Assembly (NCBI RefSeq): GCF_900116765.1 | Contig: NZ_UETC01000003.1 | Location: 62,001-126,000 of the forward strand | DNA length: 64,000 nucleotides | Direction of reading: 5' to 3' | Origin: Jannaschia seohaensis | Lineage (GTDB): Bacteria; Pseudomonadota; Alphaproteobacteria; Rhodobacterales; Rhodobacteraceae | Shown here: one piece after another, positions 21,329 through 29,677 of the stretch | How positions within the stretch are numbered: the stretch's first letter is position 1 | How the letters are laid out: each line of letters opens with the position of its first letter | Notes under the pieces: model-generated | The model's input: the letters and a program-made list of their open reading frames with translations, nothing else | The model's database searches: none | Told to the model about the DNA's origin: nothing | Made by a program: the position numbers and the translations under genes

Positions 21329-23163
21329 TCCAGACACAGGCCAGGCTCCAGGAGGTCGCCGGGCCGGAAGCTGAACTGCTCGACACCGAGGTCTGGTCGC
21401 GCCTGCACGCCGCGCCCTCGGCCGAGGCCTTCGCGGCGGCCTGGCTCGATCTGCAATGCCGGCTGCTGGGCGCGGTGCGGCTTGCCGCCGTGCTGATGGC
21501 GCCCGAGGACGGGACGCCCATGAAACCCATCGCGCTGCGCCCCGCGACGGCGCAGCTTTCGCCCGGCGTGATCTCGGCCGCCGAACGCGCGGCCGCCGAG
21601 AAGCGCGGCGTCGTCCGCAAGAGCGAGGACGGCGCCTCGGCCTTCGCGCTGCCGATCCTGATCGACGACACCCTGCGCGGCGTCGTGGCGCTGGAATTCC
21701 TCGCCGGCAGTCGCGTCGAAGCCAAGCGGGTCATGCGCCAGCTGCAATGGGGCACCGGCTGGCTGGAGGTGCTGATCCGGCGCCGCCACCCCGGCTCCCG
21801 CGAGCAGCTGGTCTCGATCATCGAACTGGTGTCCAGCGCCTCCACCAAGCTGACCTATGCGGATGCCACGCTGTCGCTCGTCAACGAGCTGGCGCGACGT
21901 CTCGATTGCGAGCGGGTGAGCCTGGGCCGGCTCCGGGGGCGTCATGCCCGGGTGCGCGCCGTGTCGAACAACGCCGCCTTCAAGCAGCGCAGCAAGGAAA
22001 TCCGCGCCATCGCCGGCGCCATGGACGAGGCGATCGAGCAGCGCGAGGTCATCCGCCTGCCGCAGGCCGGCGAAGGCACGCCGCTCTCGACCCGGGCCCA
22101 TCGCGACCTGGCCGAGCGTGGCGGGCGCGCCGTGCTGACCGCGCCGCTGCATCTCGACGGGGAGGCCGTCGGCGCGATTACCCTGGAGCGGGAGGCGCCG
22201 TTCCGCGACGCCGACGCCGCGCTGCTGGAACAACTCGCCGCGCTGGTGACGCCCTCGCTTGAGGCGCGGCGCCAGAACGACCGCTGGTTCTTCGTGCGCG
22301 CCCGCGACCAGGTCGCGGCGGGGCTGCGCATGGTGCTGGGCCCGCGCCACGTCGCCGCCAAGCTCATCGCCCTCGGTCTGATCGCGACGGCGGCCTTCCT
22401 TCTGACCGCGACCGGCACTTGGCGCGTCTCGTCGGATGCGCGGCTTGAGGCGACGGTGCGCCGCGTCATCACCGCGCCGATGCAGGGCTTCGTCGAGACG
22501 GCCCTGGTCAGGCCCGGCGACATCGTGGCCGAGGGGGCGCCCATGGCCGAGCTCGACGATAGCGAGCTTCGGTTGGAACTGGTCCGCGTGCTGGCCGAGA
22601 AATCCCAATACGAGCAGAAATACCGCGAGGCGTTCGCCGCCGAGGAGCGGGCCGAGGCGCGTGTCGTGCGCGCCCAGATCGACGGCGCGGAGGCCCGGCT
22701 CGCGCTGATCGAGGCACAGCTCGACCGCGTGACCATCGCCGCGCCCTTCGACGGCGTCGTCGTCTCGGGCGACTTGAGCCAGGCACTCGGCTCGCCGGTC
22801 AACCGGGGCGACGTGCTTTTCGAGGTCGCGCCGCTCGACGCCTACCGCGTCGTGGCCCAGGTCGATGAGCGCGACATCTCGCGGATCGAGCCGGGGCAGG
22901 AGGGCGCGATCGTGCTGGCGTCGCTGCCCGACCGCAGCTTCCCCTTCACCGTCGAGACGCTGACCCCGGTCTCCGAGGTGGTCGAGGGCGCCAACCGTTT
23001 CCGCGTCGAGGGCCGGCTGGAGCAGTCCCTGCCCGAGATGCGACCGGGCATGGAAGGCGTCGCCAAGATCGCCATCGAGGAGCGGCGGCTGGCCTGGGTC
23101 TGGACGCATCGTTTCCTGCATTGGGCGCGGATGACGGCGTGGCGCTGGTGGCCGCATGGCTGA
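21325..23163 (+). CDS. GAF-domain inner-membrane protein with HlyD-type periplasmic adaptor domain
   Basis: 612 residues. The start overlaps the giant gene's stop (ATGA). Residues 1-150 and 165-310 look like two GAF-like sensory regions, the second clearer. One transmembrane helix lies at about 346-363 (KLIALGLIATAAFLLTATG). Residues 375-590 form an HlyD/RND-adaptor module: lipoyl-like half-motif (ITAPMQGFVETALVRPGD), a short coiled coil, the second half-motif (IAAPFDGVVVSGD) and a beta-barrel. The order implies a cytoplasmic ligand sensor joined through the membrane to a periplasmic adaptor, which is unusual because HlyD proteins normally have almost no cytoplasmic part. It probably partners the next protein, which also ends in an HlyD-like half. 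The ligand is unknown. Confidence 0.85.
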   Translation: MIQTQARLQEVAGPEAELLDTEVWSRLHAAPSAEAFAAAWLDLQCRLLGAVRLAAVLMAPEDGTPMKPIALRPATAQLSPGVISAAERAAAEKRGVVRKSEDGASAFALPILIDDTLRGVVALEFLAGSRVEAKRVMRQLQWGTGWLEVLIRRRHPGSREQLVSIIELVSSASTKLTYADATLSLVNELARRLDCERVSLGRLRGRHARVRAVSNNAAFKQRSKEIRAIAGAMDEAIEQREVIRLPQAGEGTPLSTRAHRDLAERGGRAVLTAPLHLDGEAVGAITLEREAPFRDADAALLEQLAALVTPSLEARRQNDRWFFVRARDQVAAGLRMVLGPRHVAAKLIALGLIATAAFLLTATGTWRVSSDARLEATVRRVITAPMQGFVETALVRPGDIVAEGAPMAELDDSELRLELVRVLAEKSQYEQKYREAFAAEERAEARVVRAQIDGAEARLALIEAQLDRVTIAAPFDGVVVSGDLSQALGSPVNRGDVLFEVAPLDAYRVVAQVDERDISRIEPGQEGAIVLASLPDRSFPFTVETLTPVSEVVEGANRFRVEGRLEQSLPEMRPGMEGVAKIAIEERRLAWVWTHRFLHWARMTAWRWWPHG

Positions 23164-25306
23164 ACGGCTGTTCAGCGATCACTGGTACCGAGTCGAGCAT
23201 CTCCGGCCCCGCCTGCGTGCCCATGTGCGGCTGCATCGGCACGAATATCGCGACGCGATCTGGTATGTGCTGTTCGACCCTGTGAACGCGCGCTCCAGCC
23301 GGTTCAGCCAGGCGACTAACTTCCTCGTCTCGCGGCTCGACGGCACCCATAGCGTGGGCGAGATCTGGGCCGCCGCCTGCGACCGGCTGGGCGACGACGC
23401 GCCCACGCAGGACGAGTTCATTCGCCTGCTGTCGCAGCTCCATTCCTCGGACTTGCTGATCTCGGGCGCGCCCACCGACACCGAGGAGCTGGGCCGCCGC
23501 CGCAAGAAGCAAAAGCGGGCCGAGCTCCGGCAGAAGGTCTGGAGCCCGCTCTCGCTCAAGATCCCGCTGCTCGACCCGGACGATTTCGTCACACGGACGC
23601 TGCCCTTCGTCGCGCCCTTCCTCGGCTGGCTCGGGGTCGCGATCTGGCTGGCGGTCTGTCTCGGCGGGCTGACGCTGGCCCTGCTCAACTGGGAGGCGCT
23701 GACTGCGAACCTCGCGGACCGTGTGCTGACGGGGTCGAACATCCTGATCGCCGTGCTGGTCTACCCGGTCGTGAAGGCGGTGCACGAGCTGGCTCATGCC
23801 TACATGATCAAGAAATGGGGCGGCGACGTTCACGAGATGGGCGTGATGATGATCGTCTTCATGCCGGTTCCCTATGTGGACGCCTCCTCGGCGATCACCA
23901 TGCGCCGCAAGCGCCGCCGGATGCTGGTCAGCGCGATGGGCGTCTTCGCCGAGCTGTTCCTCGCCGCGCTCGCCATGATCATCTGGGCCTGGGCCGAGCC
24001 GGGGCTGACGCGGGCGGTGGCCTGGAACGTGATGCTGATCTGCGGCGTCTCGACCGTGCTCTTCAACGGCAACCCGCTCCTGCGGTTCGACGGCTACTAT
24101 GTGCTGGCCGACTGGCTGGAGATCCCGAACCTCGCGACCCGGGCCAACAAGTATATCGGCTACCTGATCCAGAAATACGGCTTCGGCATGAAGGAGGCCG
24201 AGGATCCGGTCACTGCGCCGGGCGAGCGAGAGTGGTTCGCCTTCTACGCGGTTGCGTCCTTCCTCTACCGCATGTTCATCATGTTCGGGATCGTGCTGTT
24301 CGTCGCGACGAAGTTCTTCTTCATCGGCGTACTGCTGGCGATCTGGGCGGTGTTCACGCAATTGGTGGTCCCGATGGCAAAACTCTCCCGCTTCGTTGTC
24401 GCCGACCCCCGCGTCGGCCGTCAGCGCCGCCGGGCGCTATGGGTGTCGGGCCTGGGGCTCGGCGCGCTGGCGCTGGCCGCGCTGGTCGTGCCCTTGCCCT
24501 ACGCCACCATCGCCGACGGGGTGATCCGCGCCCCCGACGAGGCCATCGTCCGCGCCGCCTCCGCCGGGGAGGCGACCGAGATCCTCGCCGCCTCGCAGGA
24601 TCGTGTCGTGGCGGGCCAGCCGATCCTGCGGACCGAGGACCCGCTGCTTGAGGCGCGGGCCGCCGTGCTGCGCACGCAGCTGGCCGAGTATGACGCGCGG
24701 CTCGCCATGGTGCTGGCCGAAGACGCTCGCCGCGCCGACGTGCTGCGCGAGCAGATCGCCGCCACGCAGGCCGATCTCGACGACGCGGAAGAGGCGCTGG
24801 CCGATCTGACCATCCGCGCGCCCGCCGACGGGCTGCTGGTGCTGGCGCGGGGGGACGACCTTCTGGGCACAATGCTTTCCCAGGGGGAGGTGGCGGCCTA
24901 TGTGCTCGATGCTGATCGGCTCTCGGCCCGCGTGGCCGTTCCCGAGGCGCGGATCGGGCTGGTGCGCGACCGTCGGGAGGGCGTGGCGGTCTGGCCCGCC
25001 GGTCCCGCCGATACCGACCCGATCCCGGCCCGCTTCGAGCGCGAGATCCCGGGCGGCACCCGCCAGCTTTCGAGCCCGGCTCTGGGCACGCGCGGCGGCG
25101 GCGCGATCCCGGTCGATCCGGGCGATCCCAACGGGCAGCGCGCGCTGGCGCAGGTCTTCGAGATCGACGTCGCCTTCGCCAATCCCGACCCGCAGGTGCT
25201 GGTCGGTCGCCGCGTTCATGTCCGCTTCGATCACGGCACCGCGCCGCTGGCGGGGCAGGTCTGGTACGCGCTGCGTCAACTTTTCCTCGACAGGTTCGAG
25301 CTGTGA
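23156..25306 (+). CDS. PqqD-like / M50 site-2 protease-like / HlyD-like triple fusion membrane protein
   Basis: 716 residues; the start overlaps the previous gene by 8 bases. Residues ~30-104 look like a PqqD-type peptide-binding winged helix. Several membrane helices follow (about 150-180, 192-210, 228-240, 258-282, 288-303, 365-400, 430-450). The M50 zinc motif HELAH is at 210-214 and the second metal motif (NGNPLLRFDGYY, Asp ~312) at 304-315, so the metal site looks complete. Residues 450-716 form an HlyD-like periplasmic domain with two half-motifs (VRAASAGEATEILAAS and IRAPADGLLVLARGD) around a short coiled coil. PqqD-like domains bind peptide leaders and M50 proteases cut within membranes. 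I infer it recognises the giant's N-terminal leader and cleaves or gates it during export. Protease activity is unproven. Confidence 0.85.
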   Translation: MAERLFSDHWYRVEHLRPRLRAHVRLHRHEYRDAIWYVLFDPVNARSSRFSQATNFLVSRLDGTHSVGEIWAAACDRLGDDAPTQDEFIRLLSQLHSSDLLISGAPTDTEELGRRRKKQKRAELRQKVWSPLSLKIPLLDPDDFVTRTLPFVAPFLGWLGVAIWLAVCLGGLTLALLNWEALTANLADRVLTGSNILIAVLVYPVVKAVHELAHAYMIKKWGGDVHEMGVMMIVFMPVPYVDASSAITMRRKRRRMLVSAMGVFAELFLAALAMIIWAWAEPGLTRAVAWNVMLICGVSTVLFNGNPLLRFDGYYVLADWLEIPNLATRANKYIGYLIQKYGFGMKEAEDPVTAPGEREWFAFYAVASFLYRMFIMFGIVLFVATKFFFIGVLLAIWAVFTQLVVPMAKLSRFVVADPRVGRQRRRALWVSGLGLGALALAALVVPLPYATIADGVIRAPDEAIVRAASAGEATEILAASQDRVVAGQPILRTEDPLLEARAAVLRTQLAEYDARLAMVLAEDARRADVLREQIAATQADLDDAEEALADLTIRAPADGLLVLARGDDLLGTMLSQGEVAAYVLDADRLSARVAVPEARIGLVRDRREGVAVWPAGPADTDPIPARFEREIPGGTRQLSSPALGTRGGGAIPVDPGDPNGQRALAQVFEIDVAFANPDPQVLVGRRVHVRFDHGTAPLAGQVWYALRQLFLDRFEL

Positions 25307-27243
25307 GTGTCGCCGCCGCCTTCGAGGCCCGCCCGGGGCCCGTCACCGGCCGCTACCCTGAGCGTAAGTGGGAGCCGATGCCCGCGCTCGATCGCTTCGC
25401 GCAGGACGCCGCCGGAAAGCTGCGGCAGTTCATCGGCGCGCGGGCCGGACCCTATCGCAAACGCGCGCGCGCGATCCTGCGCCGCGCGCCCGCGCTGGAG
25501 GCGATAGACGACGCCGCGCTGCGGGCGGAGGCCGCGCGGCTCTCGGCCGATCTCCACCGGCACGGCTTCCGCCGGGATCTGGTGGAGGCTGGCTTCGCGC
25601 TGGTACGTGAGGTCTCGGGCCGAACGCTGGGCAAACGACATTTCGCGGTGCAGCTCATGGGCGGGCTGGCGATGCTGGACGGGCGCATCGCCGAGATGGC
25701 CACCGGCGAGGGCAAGTCGCTGACTGCGACGCTGGCCGCCGGGGTTGCCGCGCTGGCCGGGGTGCCGGTCCATGTCATCACCGTCAATGACTATCTCGTG
25801 GCCCGCGACGCTGCCGAGATGGCGCCACTCTACGGCTTCCTCGGGCTGACGGTCGCGCATGTCCTCCCCGAGATGTCCGAGGCCGAGAAGCGCGCGGCTT
25901 ATGGCGCGTCTATCACCTATTGCTCCAACAAGCAGGTTGTTTTCGACTACCTGCGCGACCGGCTCGCGCGCGAGGATGGGGCGCCGCCTGCCGGCATGAT
26001 GCTGCGCGGTCTCTGCTTCGGGATCGTGGACGAGGCCGATAGCGTCCTCATCGACGAGGCGCGCACGCCGCTCGTCATCGCAGAGAAATCCCGGGGCAAC
26101 GAGGCGCGCGAAACGACGTTCCGCGAGGCGCTGGAGTTCGCGCGGGCGCTGATGGCGGGCCGGGACTACACCCACCGCGAGGAGGAGCGCTCGGTCGAAC
26201 TGACCGAGGCCGGCCGGCGGAGGCTCGAAGGCTTCGGGCAGGCGGCGGGCGGCATCTGGCGCGGCCGTCTGCGCCGGGAGGAGCTGGTGGGCAAGGCGCT
26301 GACCGCGCTCTGCGTCTTTCACCGCGACCACCATTACATCGTGCAGGACGAAAAGGTGCATATCGTCGACGAGTTCACCGGTCGTCTGATGCCCGACCGC
26401 TCGTGGGAGCAGGGGCTGCACCAGATGATCGAGACCAAGGAGGGCGTCGCCCTGACCGATGGGCAGGTGACCCGGGCCAAGATCAGCTACCAGGCCTTCT
26501 TCCGCCGCTACATGCATCTGGGCGGCATGACCGGCACCGCGGGCGACGTGCGCGGCGAGCTTTGGGCGACCTACCGGCTGGGCGTCGTGCCGATCCCGAC
26601 CAACCGCCGCTCGCGCCGCAAGACGGCGCGCGACTGCGTCCACCGGACCGAGGCCGAGAAATGGCGCGCCGTGGTAGCGCGGGCGCGGACCGCGTCCGAG
26701 GCCGGGCGCGCGGTGCTGATCGGCACCCGCTCAGTCGCGGCCTCCGAGGCGGTGTCGGCGGCGCTGACCGAGGCTGGGCTGGTCCATAGTGTGCTGTCCG
26801 CGCGGCAGGACGCCGAGGAGGCGGACGTCATCGCGCAGGCCGGCCGGACTGGCCGCATCACGGTGGCTACGAACATGGCCGGGCGCGGCACCGATATTCA
26901 TCTGGACGACGCCGTGCGTAGGGCGGGAGGGTTGCACGTCATTATGACCGAACGTCACGAAAGCCGGCGCATCGACCGCCAGCTGGCCGGCCGCTCCGGG
27001 CGGCAGGGCGATCCGGGCCGGGTCGAGGTCCACCTGTCGCTGGAGGACGAATTGCTCCGCCGTTTCCTGCCCGACGCCGCGCGCGGCATCCGGGGGCCGC
27101 TGGCCCGCAGGCTGGCCGGGCCGGGCCTGTTGCGCAGCGCGCAGAAGCGGGCCGAGCAGGCCGATGCGCGGGCACGCCGCGCCGTGCTGCGCACTGACGA
27201 GAAACTCGCCGATTTCCTGGCCTTCGCGGGACGCGGGTCATGA
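25303..27243 (+). CDS. Short SecA-like translocation ATPase (C-terminally truncated SecA homologue)
   Basis: 646 residues versus roughly 850-900 for housekeeping SecA; ATGA overlap with the previous gene. DEAD motor motifs are intact: Walker A ATGEGKS (133-139; SecA usually has T where this has S), VNDYLVARD (161-169), DEAD (243-246), a preprotein-crosslinking-like segment around 260-390, GGMTGTA (407-413), VATNMAGRGTDI (521-532) and the arginine-finger region GRSGRQGDPG (563-572). After motor domain 2 only the first part of the helical scaffold remains (LLRSAQKRAEQADARARRAVL). The helical wing, the two-helix finger and the zinc-binding tail are missing. The frame ends cleanly and the next gene overlaps the stop, so this is a designed short form and not a broken gene. 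I infer a specialised motor for the giant protein, working with SecYEG or with the M50/HlyD membrane partners. Confidence 0.9.
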   Translation: MSVAAAFEARPGPVTGRYPERKWEPMPALDRFAQDAAGKLRQFIGARAGPYRKRARAILRRAPALEAIDDAALRAEAARLSADLHRHGFRRDLVEAGFALVREVSGRTLGKRHFAVQLMGGLAMLDGRIAEMATGEGKSLTATLAAGVAALAGVPVHVITVNDYLVARDAAEMAPLYGFLGLTVAHVLPEMSEAEKRAAYGASITYCSNKQVVFDYLRDRLAREDGAPPAGMMLRGLCFGIVDEADSVLIDEARTPLVIAEKSRGNEARETTFREALEFARALMAGRDYTHREEERSVELTEAGRRRLEGFGQAAGGIWRGRLRREELVGKALTALCVFHRDHHYIVQDEKVHIVDEFTGRLMPDRSWEQGLHQMIETKEGVALTDGQVTRAKISYQAFFRRYMHLGGMTGTAGDVRGELWATYRLGVVPIPTNRRSRRKTARDCVHRTEAEKWRAVVARARTASEAGRAVLIGTRSVAASEAVSAALTEAGLVHSVLSARQDAEEADVIAQAGRTGRITVATNMAGRGTDIHLDDAVRRAGGLHVIMTERHESRRIDRQLAGRSGRQGDPGRVEVHLSLEDELLRRFLPDAARGIRGPLARRLAGPGLLRSAQKRAEQADARARRAVLRTDEKLADFLAFAGRGS

Positions 27244-28064
27244 GGGCGGCGCTCCCCCTTTTTCTCGCTCTGGCGGCGACGCCGGCCCCCGCGCAGGACT
27301 GGCACGAATGTCTGATCGCGCCGCGCGCGACGGTCCGTGTCGCCTCGGCGGTCTCGGGCGTCGTCGACGAGGTGCTGGTCGCGCCTGGCGATTACGTCGA
27401 GGAGGGACAGGTCCTGGCCCGGCTGCGCTCTGCGGTGGAGCGGGCGAATGCCGACATTGCCGCCGAGCGCGCCGCTTATGAGGCCGGGCTCGAGCTGGGC
27501 GAGGTCCGGCTCGATCTCGCGCGGCGCAATCTCGCCCGCCTGAGCGAGCTGTCGCGCTCCAACATCGCCTCGCGGGCCGCCCTGGAGGAGGCCGAGGCCG
27601 AGGCCCGCTCCGCCGAGATCGAGCTCGACCGGGCCGAATTCGAGCGTCGCCTCGCCGAGCTGGAACAGGCCCGCGCCGCCGCCATCCTCGACCAGCGCGT
27701 CGTGCGCGCGCCGATTTCGGGCGTCGTGGTCGAGCGGCTGCTCTGGCCCGGAGAGGTCGCGGGCGACCAGGCGCAGGTCGTCACCCTGGCGCAACTCGAC
27801 CCTCTAGAGGTGCGGACCTTCGTGCCTTCCTCTCTCTGGGGCTCGATCGCGCCGGGGCAGGAGGCGCGCGTGCGTCCCGACGCGCCGGTCGGAGGCGAGC
27901 GCGCCGCGACCGTCGTTTCGGTCGATCAGGTCTTCGATGCCGCCAGCGGCACGATGGGCGTGCGCCTTCAATTACCGAATCCCGATCAGGGCCTGCCCGC
28001 CGGGCTGGCTTGCCGCGTCGCCTTCGACGGCGCGGCCCCCAACGAAGAAGGACAAGACCAATGA
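27240..28064 (+). CDS. Periplasmic HlyD / RND-type adaptor protein
   Basis: 274 residues, overlapping the SecA-like stop (ATGA). A Sec signal peptide is likely at residues 1-19 (MRAALPLFLALAATPAPAQ). The rest is a classic adaptor: half-motif VASAVSGVVDEVLVAPGDYV, coiled coil at about 60-145, second half-motif VRAPISGVVVERLLWPGE, then a beta-barrel. Unlike the two upstream proteins it has no membrane or sensor part. It is the third HlyD-like module in the operon, so the cassette may build a mixed adaptor ring. No ABC exporter, RND pump or TolC-like channel is encoded beside it. Confidence 0.88.
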   Translation: MRAALPLFLALAATPAPAQDWHECLIAPRATVRVASAVSGVVDEVLVAPGDYVEEGQVLARLRSAVERANADIAAERAAYEAGLELGEVRLDLARRNLARLSELSRSNIASRAALEEAEAEARSAEIELDRAEFERRLAELEQARAAAILDQRVVRAPISGVVVERLLWPGEVAGDQAQVVTLAQLDPLEVRTFVPSSLWGSIAPGQEARVRPDAPVGGERAATVVSVDQVFDAASGTMGVRLQLPNPDQGLPAGLACRVAFDGAAPNEEGQDQ

Positions 28065-28819
28065 AACAGGGACTGCTCTATGAACGCCCCCGGCCCGTCG
28101 CGAAATCGTGGCACGCAGGCTGGAGCGTGAACACAACCGGCGGCTACGGCTTCGCACGGGAGCTTGCCGCGTCGCCGCTCGCGGCGGTGGAATTCCCGAT
28201 CGCCGGGCGCGACCATCCGATCGTCTTCGTCGAGGGCGAGGGCGGGCTCACGCCGCTGGCGCTGCTGGGACTGACCGAGAAGGAGAACCTGTCGGTCGAG
28301 CCGGACGGGAGCTGGAGCGGGGGCTACATTCCCGCCTTCGTGCGGCGCTATCCCTTCGTGCTGGCCAAGGACGCCGAGAAGGACAGCTACACGCTCTGCA
28401 TCGACGAAGCCTCGCCGGCCTGTAACACCGACGGCAAGGGCCAGCCGCTCTTCGGGCCGGATGGCGAGCAGTCGGACTATCTCAAGCGCCAGCTTGCTCT
28501 CTCGCGCGAATGGGAACGGGTGCGCGCTGCGACGGTGGCCTTCTGCGAAAGGCTGTCGGATCTCGACCTGCTGACGAAGCAGCGCGTCTCGGTCACGGAT
28601 TCCGCGGGCCGGACCTCGCTGGCGGGCGGCTTCTCGGCGGTCGATCGGGAGCGTCTAAAGGGCCTTTCGGACGAGACGTTGGGCGAATTGATGCGCGCGG
28701 GCTATCTGGAGGCGATCATGGCGCATCTCTTCTCGCTGAACGGGCTGGAAGCGCTGGGCCGCAAGCTCGACCGGATCCGCAAGGCGTCGTCGAAGGCGGA
28801 GGCGGAGACGGCGCATTGA
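28061..28819 (+). CDS. SapC family protein
   Basis: 252 residues from the ATG at 28061, which overlaps the adaptor's stop and has AGAAGGA upstream; the frame is open further upstream but that is only the adaptor gene in another frame. The pattern (MKQGLLYERPRPV, 'ARELAASPLAAVEFPIA', 'IPAFVRRYPFVL', 'CIDEASP') is that of the SapC family, named for a gene beside the type I export genes of the Campylobacter fetus S-layer protein. The biochemical role is unknown. Its place as the last gene of an exoprotein cassette fits help in display or anchoring. It is short, soluble-looking and lacks an obvious signal peptide. Confidence 0.85.
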   Translation: MKQGLLYERPRPVAKSWHAGWSVNTTGGYGFARELAASPLAAVEFPIAGRDHPIVFVEGEGGLTPLALLGLTEKENLSVEPDGSWSGGYIPAFVRRYPFVLAKDAEKDSYTLCIDEASPACNTDGKGQPLFGPDGEQSDYLKRQLALSREWERVRAATVAFCERLSDLDLLTKQRVSVTDSAGRTSLAGGFSAVDRERLKGLSDETLGELMRAGYLEAIMAHLFSLNGLEALGRKLDRIRKASSKAEAETAH

Positions 28820-28828
28820 CGCGGTTCG

Positions 28829-28846
28829 CGCCGGAGCACTCCGGCG
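28829..28846 (+). terminator. Possible hairpin terminator after the export operon
   Basis: A perfect 7-bp stem (CGCCGGA/TCCGGCG) with a GCAC loop starts 9 bases after the sapC-like stop. There is no clear T-run, so intrinsic termination is only probable; the hairpin could instead protect the 3' end. It marks the natural end of the six-gene operon. Confidence 0.45.
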
Positions 28847-29229
28847 GTCGGTTATCCTGGCGCGCGGTCCGCGGATGAGGCGCCATCTGGTCCAGGGGCG
28901 CCATCGGCCGGGAGACGGCGCCCCGGTCTCGCCTCGGGCGGGCTGCATGGCGCGGAGCGGCGCCACCGCGCTCCCTGTCCGGGGGGCAAGGCTGCGAGTT
29001 TATTGAGTGGCTGAGGGCCGCTCTTTCCTCCACTCCGGTCGGCCCGGGTGACGGGTTCCGTGAGGAGATGCCATGGACAGAGTCGCGGCTCGGAACGGCG
29101 ACGCGGAGCCGAGCCTCGACGGTCCGAAGGTGGAAGGCGCGGTCCATGCGCGTCCGGCCGAGCGGCTGCTCAGACACGGCCCAGTTCGACAACCCAACCC
29201 CGCGCCTCTCGACCACGTTGCCGCTGTTG
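28847..29229. other. Intergenic stretch, no supported gene
   Basis: Both strands hold only short or low-complexity arginine/proline frames with no recognisable domain. It separates the export operon from decayed cupin sequence and may itself be decayed coding DNA. Confidence 0.4.
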
Positions 29230-29604
29230 CGCGTGTTCACGGGCGCCGGCAGCATCACCTGGCGGACGGCGCTCAGCGCCACGGGACAAGGTTCGATCCT
29301 CAGGGGCACATCGATGAACGCGCCTTCCTCCAGGATCTCGTCTCGGTCGCGGAGTTTCAGTCTCAGCCAGCCGCGATGCACGCGGAACAGCGCGTTCTCT
29401 TCCGCATGGCGGTGCCGGACGAGCGCCGATGCGGAACAGCGCGTGATCAGCGCCCATGCGATAGCCCGACGAGGCCGCGAGCGGGCCGGGCTGCATCCCG
29501 GCGATCAGCGTTTCGCGGGCGGGGCAGGGTAGGGCCTCAGCCTCGGTGATCGCCGGCACGAGCCGGACCATGCCGACGTGCCGGAGGATGTCGCTGCCCG
29601 CCAT
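29230..29604 (-). pseudogene. Cupin-family remnant (frameshifted)
   Basis: Reading leftward, one frame starts MAGSDILRHVGMVRLVPAI and then gives way to another frame reading RHRHAEENALFRVHRGWLRL and 'LRDRDEILEEGAFIDVP'. That is the HxHxxE...G...P pattern of a cupin barrel. No single frame carries a full domain. A 14-base direct repeat (29382-29395 and 29431-29444) sits at the frame change and may be the scar of the event. An intact cupin gene lies next to it on the other strand. Confidence 0.4.
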
Positions 29605-29677
29605 GCCCTCGATATGGTGGCGGAGGTGCCTTTCGTGCCGAGAAACGGCCAGGCAGCGGACCAGACTGGCGTCCCCT

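Noticed and set aside
28010-28060. Longer N-terminus for the SapC-family protein
   Set aside because: The extra 17 residues are arginine-rich out-of-frame adaptor sequence; the ATG at 28061 has AGAAGGA upstream and begins the family pattern.
29382-29444. 14-base direct repeat as a mobile-element target duplication
   Set aside because: The copies are only 49 bases apart with no element between them; slippage in decayed cupin DNA is simpler.
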